A stretch of DNA of 64,000 bases from Candidatus Helarchaeota archaeon (GTDB taxonomy: Archaea > Asgardarchaeota > Lokiarchaeia > Helarchaeales > RDOG01): contig JAHPZH010000002.1 in NCBI GenBank assembly GCA_019058315.1, positions 62,001-126,000 of the forward strand. Reading direction: 5' to 3'. This document shows, in pieces, positions 57,124-64,000 of the stretch. The position numbers and the translations under genes are program-made. Numbering within the stretch: position 1 is the stretch's first letter; the number at the start of each line of letters is the position of its first letter. Under the pieces are notes generated by a model. That model was not told the origin of the DNA. It ran no database searches and saw only the letters and a list, made by a program, of their open reading frames with translations.

Positions 57124-57154
57124 TATGCAAATTCAACTTTAACAATTTATTTTC

Positions 57155-59626
57155 TTATATTTTCCACCCAACTGTTATATTAGGTTTCTCTAGTTCAAAA
57201 GTTTCATCTACATTTTTCTCTGGAATTTCTTTTACAAATTCTAATCTGGATATTTTTATTGTATTTGAAATAATGGAAGCTTGAGATTCAAGATCTTTGG
57301 GTATATCATCGGCAAATTTTAAGTAAACAGTTGAAATTGGTTTTGAAAGGGGTAATCTCCTTTTAGATTTTGCATCTCGTAGCTTCTTAATGATCTTTAT
57401 TGCGAGTTCACCTTTAGTAACGAGTTCTTTATCGATGATTTTAATAGGTTTTGGCCAAGATGATAAATGTATACTTGGTATATCTTCATTTTTGGCAAAT
57501 ATTAAATTATAAATTTCTTCTGTAATAAATGGCGCAAATGGTGCAAATATCTTAAGGGAATTAAAAATGATAAAATAAAGGACATATTGAGCAGTTTTCA
57601 AATCTGAATCATTGATTTTATTGTAAATCCTGGATTTAACAGCTTCGAGATAATCATCACAGAAATCATGCCAGAAAAATTGTCTGAATGCAGTTAAAGC
57701 ATTATGGAAGTTATAGACTTCTAGATTTTCTTTACTATTTTTAATAACATTATTAAATTCATGTAAAATCCATGTATCTATAGGGGTTAATTTCAAATCC
57801 TTTGGTTTGACTTCTTTAAACTTAAATTCTATTAAATTAGGAGAAGAAAAACGGCAAGCATTCCATAATTTTCTCAAAAATCTAAAACTATATTCTAATT
57901 CCTTAGTTGTATAGGGATAATCATCTCCTAAAGTTCCTATTGCTGCCCATTGTCTTAGCGCATCAGCGCCATATTTTTCCAATGGTTCTTCAGGAGCAAC
58001 TACATTACCATAACTCTTGCTCATTTTTCGACCATCTGTACCAGCAACCATACCGTTTATCAGTAAATCTTTGAAGCATGGTTTATTTGTTAATTTTAAA
58101 CATCTAAATATTGTGTAAAATGCCCATGTCCTAATAATTTCATATCCTTGCGGACGCATTGTGCTAGGATATGTCTTTTTAAAATATTCATCATTTCTTC
58201 CCCATTTAGAAATTGCTAATGGGGTAACGCTACTATCAATCCAGCAGTCACAGACATCTTTAGTAGGTTTGATTTGTCCACCACACTTAGGACATTTATC
58301 AACTGGTGGCGGAACTTGATTAGTGTCAATAGGTAAACTGCTTTTTTCAGCAGGGATGATATGATTACATTTACCACAATACCAAAAAGGGATTGGAGTT
58401 CCAAATACTCTTTGTCGTGAAATAACCCAATCCCAATCGAGTGATTCTGTCCAATCTATTAGTCTTTTAATCATGTTTGATGGATACCAATTCATTTTTT
58501 TTGCTGCTTTTATAATCTCTTCCTTAAAAGGTTTTACTTTTATAAAATATTGATCAATTGGTAGATATTCGATTGGTTTGAAACATGAACTTCTCTCTGT
58601 ATGAACAATTACACGATGAGGGAGGTCTTCTACTTTTTCTATTAGTCCAAGATCTTCTAAATCTTTTACCATTTTTTCTCGGGCTTCCTCAATATTCATA
58701 CCCTTGTATTTTCCCGCTTCATCTGTCATACGACCATATTCATCAATGACTTGAATTGAAGGTAAGTTATATTCTACTTGCCATCGAATATCAGTTTCAT
58801 CACCAAATGTACAAAGATAAACAATTCCAGTTCCAAATTCCATGTCTACTTCAGAATCTTGAATTATTTCGACTTCACGCTCAAAAATTGGTAATTTTAC
58901 TTTTTTTCCTGATAAATTATAATAACGAGAGTCATCTGGATGAATAAAAACTGCTACACAAGCAGGCAACATTTCAGGTCTTGTTGTTGCTATTGTAATA
59001 AACCCACTACCATCCGTTATAGGCATTTTCATATACCAAAGATGACCTGGTTCATCGATATAACCCACTTCTTGTTTTGCTAAAGCTGTCCTACAATGTG
59101 TGCAATAATGAATAGGGAATTTCTTTCTGTACAACCATCCTTTTTCATAAAAATAAAGTAATGAAGATTGAACTAGCTTTAAGTAGCTTTTTTCCATGGT
59201 CCTATAAGTCTCATCCCAATCTGCGGAATATCCCAATGCATCAAATTGCCTCATCATCTGTGAAATTGCTTCGTCCGTCCATTCAATGCATTTTTGTAAA
59301 AATAATTCTCGATCATCCTTTGCTACTTTATATTCTTTTTCTACCTTCAATTCTGTAGGGAGTCCATGGCAGTCAAACCCTTGTGGAAAATAGACGTTAT
59401 AACCTGTCATCCGTTTAAATCGTGCAGGAATATCAATCCAAGAATGACCTAATATATGCCCCATATGTAAAGTTCCTGAAGTAAATGGAGGAGGTGTGTC
59501 TATAGAATAAATTGGCTTATTCAATGTAATATCAAATTTATAGATTTTATCTTTTTTCCATTTTTTAATCCATTTAGCCTCGATTTTAGAAAAATCAAAG
59601 TTTTTTGGCATTTTAAATGTTGTCAC
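57155..59626 (-). CDS. valS: Valyl-tRNA synthetase
   Basis: An 823-residue class I aminoacyl-tRNA synthetase of the archaeal ValRS type. It has HMGH at residues 54-57 (HIGH motif), the GFDCHGLPTELKVEK block, an editing domain with TTRPEMLPACVAV, zinc-ribbon inserts (CTHCRT, CGKC with CPKCGG) and GRKMSKSYGN. The C-terminal region is the anticodon-binding helical domain with WHDFCDDYLE. Length is slightly shorter than many archaeal forms. It lies downstream of EF-2 and upstream of the tRNA-Ala gene on the same strand. Confidence 0.95.
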   Translation of the reverse strand: MTTFKMPKNFDFSKIEAKWIKKWKKDKIYKFDITLNKPIYSIDTPPPFTSGTLHMGHILGHSWIDIPARFKRMTGYNVYFPQGFDCHGLPTELKVEKEYKVAKDDRELFLQKCIEWTDEAISQMMRQFDALGYSADWDETYRTMEKSYLKLVQSSLLYFYEKGWLYRKKFPIHYCTHCRTALAKQEVGYIDEPGHLWYMKMPITDGSGFITIATTRPEMLPACVAVFIHPDDSRYYNLSGKKVKLPIFEREVEIIQDSEVDMEFGTGIVYLCTFGDETDIRWQVEYNLPSIQVIDEYGRMTDEAGKYKGMNIEEAREKMVKDLEDLGLIEKVEDLPHRVIVHTERSSCFKPIEYLPIDQYFIKVKPFKEEIIKAAKKMNWYPSNMIKRLIDWTESLDWDWVISRQRVFGTPIPFWYCGKCNHIIPAEKSSLPIDTNQVPPPVDKCPKCGGQIKPTKDVCDCWIDSSVTPLAISKWGRNDEYFKKTYPSTMRPQGYEIIRTWAFYTIFRCLKLTNKPCFKDLLINGMVAGTDGRKMSKSYGNVVAPEEPLEKYGADALRQWAAIGTLGDDYPYTTKELEYSFRFLRKLWNACRFSSPNLIEFKFKEVKPKDLKLTPIDTWILHEFNNVIKNSKENLEVYNFHNALTAFRQFFWHDFCDDYLEAVKSRIYNKINDSDLKTAQYVLYFIIFNSLKIFAPFAPFITEEIYNLIFAKNEDIPSIHLSSWPKPIKIIDKELVTKGELAIKIIKKLRDAKSKRRLPLSKPISTVYLKFADDIPKDLESQASIISNTIKISRLEFVKEIPEKNVDETFELEKPNITVGWKI

Positions 59627-59707
59627 TGCAAATCCCTCATAAGAAATTAATAATATTCTAATAAATTTGAAATAAAAAAATAAAAGTTTTTGTTAAAATT
59701 TTTCTAA

Positions 59708-62140
59708 TTAATTCTCCATTTTTTCAAGAATCTCTTTTATAACGAGCTCTTTGCTTCTCTCTTCTAAAAATGTTTTAATATTTGGAACCCAAGATTGCCA
59801 GTCAGGATACATTCGAGCTTTATAAGTTATTGGTGTAGGTATATCTTCGGATAGTTCTTTACCTTCATCTTTTTTACGTTTACGAATCTCTAATATTTTT
59901 TCATATTGTAAATTCTTTGGTAACATTTGAAATCGCTCGAATTGATAACCAAAGATTGCTCTTCCTTGAGTAGCTGATCTAATTTCATCTGCTATTCCCA
60001 CACCCTCTCTTTGTCCTACCGCTTCTGAAGCCGGTAATTCTGCTTGAATCTCGGCAGTATTTGCTACTTGTTTAGTATCTACCACTTTGCCCCTATGTTG
60101 TGTTAAGATTGTCATAACCGCTCCCATAAAATCAACTGGGACTTTTATATCAATTCTTAAAATTGGTTCGAATAAACTGGGATTTGATGTAAGAAATGAA
60201 ATTCCTAACGCTGAAATAGTCATAACCATTATCTGTCCAAACCTAGTATGTGTAGGATCCTCGTGAACAGTTGCATCTGTTACAACTGCTCTAATACCAT
60301 AACCGGGTTCGTTAGCAAGGTTCGATCTAAAGCAAAAATCTCGAAATGTAGAGATTATATAAGATTTAATTCGATCTAATCTTTGAACACCAGTAGAACC
60401 GTTGACTAACATATTATTTCCTTCAATTGCCCAGATTCTACGTGCTTCCTTTCTATCCCAACCAGCTTCTTCTCTTAAGATCTTTGCCCTTTCCTTAGCA
60501 TCTTGATATTCAGAAATTTTACCTTGACGAATTATTTTCATAGTCTCTTGATTCAACGGTTCAATATATAGAACAAGTTTATTATGCCCTTCAGTGCATT
60601 TTGTTTTAATTTCTACTCCAGCCATTAATGGTGTCTCATAATAAACTGTAATGGGAGTTGAAATTTTTATAGGAATCTCATCTTGAATTCGCTCGGTTAT
60701 AATTTCAAGCTGAAGAGGGTCAATGCCACTTAGAATGTATTCACCACTTTCTTGGTCTTTTTTAAAAGTAGCTGTTGGATCAGCGAGAACCCATTTTGAT
60801 ACAACATCACCTAATTTAGCCAAGTCTTCAGGTTTTTCTGGTTTAATACTTTGACTTACGACTGCATCTGAGGCGTAAATTATCTCTTCAAATCCAGGTA
60901 AGTCATCATCTTTATTTTCTTCTGAAATAAAAGTTTCACCCGCTGGATGAATTTCGGGTAATTCCATTGCAAATAAATTTCCGGCTGGAATTTCATCAAC
61001 AGGTAAAATTGTATCTATTTCTTGTACTCCAAGCCTTCTAACTCTGATAGATTTTTTAGCATTCTTCAAAAATATGGTATCTCCAGTACGTAAAGTACCA
61101 CTCCAAATCCTACCAATTAAAGTTGCTCGTTTTGTTTTTGGATGAATAAAAAGCTTAGTAATCATTCCAAGTAGTGGACCATCTTTTCTTATATTTATTA
61201 AAGCCCAACCTAACCATTTTTCCAGATCATCTTTAAATTCTGATGCGTCATCAGCATCTTTTACAGAAAGTGCATTCTTAAGATCTCCGCTCCAGATTTT
61301 AATCATTCGATATTTTTGTGCCTCTATGGGACTAGGTAAATGGTTTATAATAACTTCTAATAATGCCTCATCTAAAGGTAAATTCTCCTTTAACCATCTA
61401 ATTGGTTCTTTATCATTTTTTTCTATTGATTCTCTATATTTATCCATAACAATTTTGGCATTTAAATTCTTTTTTTGTAACATTGGGATAGTAAAAGCCC
61501 ATCCATCTTTAGCTGAACCAAAAACTACTTGTCCCTCGGCTGGATTCAAATTCCACTTTCCTTTAAATGGTTCTGGAGACACTTGTTCTATATGAGAATT
61601 TACTTCTGCAATAATTGATTCAAATTTCTTTGTGATTTCATCAGGTGGAAGTTTTAATTCTCTTATTAGACGATCAACTTTATTAATGAATAGGACAGGT
61701 TTACACCATTCATTTCCTACTGAAAGACCAATATTTGTTATTGTTTGAGTCATAATACCTTCCAGCGCATCAACCAAGATAACGGCTCCATCAGAACCTC
61801 GAAGCGCCCGGGAAACTTCCCCAGTAAAACTAATATGACCTGGAGTATCATTTATTTCCAACAAATATGTCTTTCCGTCATAATCATAATTTAGAAGAAC
61901 AACACTTGTAAATATTGTAATGCCTCTTGCTTGTTCTTCTTCATCATAGTCTGTTAATCTCTTTTCTCCTTCATATTCTGCGGACATAAGCCCAGCTCTT
62001 CCCATTAAATAATCACAAGCTGTGCTTTTGCCATGATCAATATGTGCTACGATGGAGAAGATTCTCCGTTCTTCTAGCGGATGTTCTTTAATCATTTTTT
62101 GAATTTCATCTGCATTCTTTACTTTTACCAATTTATTCAC
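59708..62140 (-). CDS. Elongation factor 2 family GTPase, altered diphthamide loop
   Basis: An 810-residue EF-2 family translation factor. G-domain motifs are AHIDHGKST (G1), an EEQARGITI switch, NDTPGH (G3) and NKVD (G4); the five-domain order of archaeal EF-2 follows. In canonical EF-2 the domain IV tip is HRGPGQ or HRGGGQ with the modified His; here it reads VHEDPTHTRFGQ, where His631 is present but the following residues are changed. It is longer than usual aEF-2. It may be the EF-2 paralogue described in Asgard archaea rather than the canonical factor, and diphthamide modification is doubtful. Confidence 0.85.
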   Translation of the reverse strand: MNKLVKVKNADEIQKMIKEHPLEERRIFSIVAHIDHGKSTACDYLMGRAGLMSAEYEGEKRLTDYDEEEQARGITIFTSVVLLNYDYDGKTYLLEINDTPGHISFTGEVSRALRGSDGAVILVDALEGIMTQTITNIGLSVGNEWCKPVLFINKVDRLIRELKLPPDEITKKFESIIAEVNSHIEQVSPEPFKGKWNLNPAEGQVVFGSAKDGWAFTIPMLQKKNLNAKIVMDKYRESIEKNDKEPIRWLKENLPLDEALLEVIINHLPSPIEAQKYRMIKIWSGDLKNALSVKDADDASEFKDDLEKWLGWALINIRKDGPLLGMITKLFIHPKTKRATLIGRIWSGTLRTGDTIFLKNAKKSIRVRRLGVQEIDTILPVDEIPAGNLFAMELPEIHPAGETFISEENKDDDLPGFEEIIYASDAVVSQSIKPEKPEDLAKLGDVVSKWVLADPTATFKKDQESGEYILSGIDPLQLEIITERIQDEIPIKISTPITVYYETPLMAGVEIKTKCTEGHNKLVLYIEPLNQETMKIIRQGKISEYQDAKERAKILREEAGWDRKEARRIWAIEGNNMLVNGSTGVQRLDRIKSYIISTFRDFCFRSNLANEPGYGIRAVVTDATVHEDPTHTRFGQIMVMTISALGISFLTSNPSLFEPILRIDIKVPVDFMGAVMTILTQHRGKVVDTKQVANTAEIQAELPASEAVGQREGVGIADEIRSATQGRAIFGYQFERFQMLPKNLQYEKILEIRKRKKDEGKELSEDIPTPITYKARMYPDWQSWVPNIKTFLEERSKELVIKEILEKMEN

Positions 62141-62341
62141 TTTTCAAATTTAATTAGAGCATAGTCTACCTATTTGTTGAGATTCAAAATGTAATTTGGT
62201 TAACAAAAAAGTTAGTTATTACATTTAAGAGTCAAAATTCTCTATTGTATCTTTTTTTTAAGATTCAATTTAAGATAATAAATTATCAAGTCTTTATAAA
62301 TCTTAATAATCTATCTCCAATATTTAGAGAATTGATAATCA

Positions 62342-63748
62342 ATGAATGTTTCTAAAAAAATCATAAATGTAGTGCTATTAGGTCATATTGACCATGGTAA
62401 AACAAAATTGGCAGAAAAATTAAGTGAAAAAATATCAACAGCCGGTTTAGACAAACATCCCGAGGAACAAGAGCGCGGTATATCGATCGATATAGGCTTT
62501 ACTGCATTTGAACTTAAAGAATATTTAATAACCCTTGTCGATGCACCCGGTCATGCAGATTTAATAAGGAATGTTGTAGCTGCATCGTCTATATCTGATG
62601 CCGCGATTCTTGTGATAGCGGTTGATGAAGGTCCGATGATTCAAACCGGAGAACATATTGTGATATTGGATAGTTTTAAGATTCACAATGTAATAATCGC
62701 TCTCAATAAAATTGATTTGGTTAAAAATGACATAATTCAAAAAAGAATTGATGAAATAAAAAATTTATTAAAGGAAACATCTTTTCCAAATGCTCCCATA
62801 ATTCCGATATCCGCTGAAAAAGATATTGGGATTGAAGAATTAAAAAAAGCTTTGTATTCTATTCTATCTTCTCCCAAACGGCAAACTGATGGACCTTTTA
62901 AAATGCCGATTGATCATGCTTTCCCAATAAAAGGAACAGGAACTGTTATAACTGGAACTATCCATCGTGGAAAAATTACTATAGGCGATAAAATTGAGAT
63001 TATGCCTCTAAAAATTCCTATAAAAATAAAGGGTATACAAATTTTTAAAGAACCTGTTCAATCTGCTAAAGCAGGCGATCGCGTGGCATTAGCAATTTCG
63101 AGATTGGATTATCATAAAATTGAACGTGGATATTATGCTTGTTCTCCAGACAGCCTTAAAATATCTAAAAATTTAATTATTAAGGGTAAAGTTAACTCTC
63201 TTTTTAAAAAAGTCATTAAGTCTGGGATTAGAGTTCATATAACTGTTGGTATGCCGACTGTTTCTGCTATTATTTATCCATTTAAAATTGAAAATTCTAA
63301 AAACATATTATTAGAAAAAATAAGCTCAAATGAAGAATTTTATGCGTACTTACAATTAGATAAACATGTCACTACAGAAATAGGGGAACAATGTTTAATT
63401 TCTCGACTGGAACTTCCTCCAACCACTTTAAGAATTGTTGGGAATGGAATAATAGAGAATTCAGAACCATCTGATATTGAATTATATAAGGAATCGAGTC
63501 GTAAAGGTACCTTAAGATCAATCAAAAATCAAAATGATTTAGTAGTAAGATACGTTATAGATGGTTTATCTAAAAGCAAATTTGGAGCGGAAAAACTGTT
63601 AAATAAAGAAATTTATACTGAAAATGGAAAAAAAGGAAAGATTCTTTCGCCTTTTGGAACAAAGGGCGGAGTCATAGCCAAATTTAAAGAAAAACCAGAT
63701 GAAAATATTATAGTTTATTTAAAAAAATATAAAAAGGTTAAAATATGA
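62342..63748 (+). CDS. selB: Selenocysteine-specific elongation factor SelB
   Basis: A 468-residue archaeal/eukaryal-type SelB. G1 is GHIDHGKT (14-21), G3 DAPGH (67-71), then ALNKID; the switch region has HPEEQERGISIDIGF, which is characteristic of the SelB/EFSec branch. Domains II and III are EF-Tu like, and a short domain IV follows (about 380-468), as in archaeal SelB. It delivers Sec-tRNA to the ribosome at UGA codons. Its TGA overlaps the ATG of the next gene, SepSecS, in an ATGA junction. Confidence 0.9.
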   Translation: MNVSKKIINVVLLGHIDHGKTKLAEKLSEKISTAGLDKHPEEQERGISIDIGFTAFELKEYLITLVDAPGHADLIRNVVAASSISDAAILVIAVDEGPMIQTGEHIVILDSFKIHNVIIALNKIDLVKNDIIQKRIDEIKNLLKETSFPNAPIIPISAEKDIGIEELKKALYSILSSPKRQTDGPFKMPIDHAFPIKGTGTVITGTIHRGKITIGDKIEIMPLKIPIKIKGIQIFKEPVQSAKAGDRVALAISRLDYHKIERGYYACSPDSLKISKNLIIKGKVNSLFKKVIKSGIRVHITVGMPTVSAIIYPFKIENSKNILLEKISSNEEFYAYLQLDKHVTTEIGEQCLISRLELPPTTLRIVGNGIIENSEPSDIELYKESSRKGTLRSIKNQNDLVVRYVIDGLSKSKFGAEKLLNKEIYTENGKKGKILSPFGTKGGVIAKFKEKPDENIIVYLKKYKKVKI

Positions 63749-64000
63749 AAGATTTAGATAAATATTTTCGTAATATCATTCCAGATCATATGTTAGATCG
63801 TGGTATTACAGTATTAGAGACTTATTTGAAACCAATAAGAATTTTATTGGAACAGAGAAGTATTCCTGAAGAAGGTTGGAATAAGGAGTCAATTAAACTT
63901 TTTTTAAAATTACTTTCACTGATGGATACTGATAAAGATCCAATCGCCGCCCGAGTTGGTGAAAGAGAAGCAAGGATGGCATCTCCATATATCGCGGAAT
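63745..64000 (+). CDS. spcS: SepSecS (Sep-tRNA:Sec-tRNA synthase), 3' truncated by window
   Basis: The first 85 codons are visible. The protein reads MKDLDKYFRNIIP, then EEGWNKESIKLFLKLLSLMDT and GVGEREARMASPYIAE, matching the N-terminal domain of SepSecS/SLA-LP, the PLP enzyme converting O-phosphoseryl-tRNA(Sec) to selenocysteinyl-tRNA(Sec) in archaea and eukaryotes. The GVGEREAR segment is a hallmark. The ATG overlaps the selB stop by 4 bases, indicating an operon. The rest lies beyond the window. Confidence 0.85.
   Translation, partial: MKDLDKYFRNIIPDHMLDRGITVLETYLKPIRILLEQRSIPEEGWNKESIKLFLKLLSLMDTDKDPIAARVGEREARMASPYIAE

Overview
The window is AT-rich archaeal chromosome. The archaeal assignment rests on an aEF-2-type elongation factor, an archaeal valyl-tRNA synthetase, a Tsr3-type rRNA modification enzyme, an RNase P RNA, a C/D box guide sRNA and tRNA genes cut by several small introns. 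An archaeal/eukaryal selenocysteine set (SelB followed by SepSecS), an arrestin-fold protein, a 7TM protein with a longin/roadblock-like tail and a PHD-like C4HC3 zinc finger point to an Asgard archaeon, possibly near Lokiarchaeia. The lineage is inference; a 23S or marker-gene tree would settle it. Layout: 1-20 kb is an accessory catabolic region. It holds three tandem type-B carboxylesterases, five methyltransferase-type uroporphyrinogen-decarboxylase-like proteins (a sixth lies at 33.7 kb), a corrinoid protein, a GH172/DUF2961 protein with a decayed second copy, a CMD/AhpD-like protein, methyltransferases, a TPR protein and another esterase. The UroD-like genes at 7754-12696 are a two-gene cassette duplicated in tandem. 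20-27 kb holds a 1119-residue surface protein (seven-bladed propeller plus five Ig-like repeats), an exactly 21-bp-phased four-site repeat upstream of it, and two sulfatases. 27-42 kb is mixed: an MBL hydrolase, a Gfo/Idh/MocA oxidoreductase, a ThuA protein, zinc-finger proteins, a threonine dehydratase-like enzyme, small proteins, and a C/D box sRNA near 41.6 kb. 43.5-47 kb carries a stand-alone 23S rRNA on the minus strand; no 16S or 5S is seen next to it. Its 5' leader and 3' trailer can pair as a processing stem, and the trailer sequence is repeated 1.37 kb downstream, on the far side of one membrane-protein gene. 47.8-64 kb is information-processing rich: endonuclease III, RNase P RNA, Tsr3, initiator tRNA-Met, tRNA-Ile, tRNA-Ala, valyl-tRNA synthetase, an EF-2 family factor with an altered diphthamide loop, SelB and the start of SepSecS. 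It also holds an acyl-CoA synthetase alpha subunit, an arrestin-like protein and a TGT-like enzyme. How the genes fit together (inference): esterases, sulfatases, GH172, Gfo/Idh/MocA and ThuA proteins together with the corrinoid/UroD-like methyl-transfer set look like equipment for stripping acyl, sulfate and methyl groups from decorated organic compounds and feeding methyl groups to one-carbon metabolism. SelB and SepSecS overlap by 4 nt and form a selenocysteine-decoding operon. The strongest unusual signals are the three tRNA genes, which together carry six introns, four of them at non-canonical positions; the initiator tRNA alone has three.
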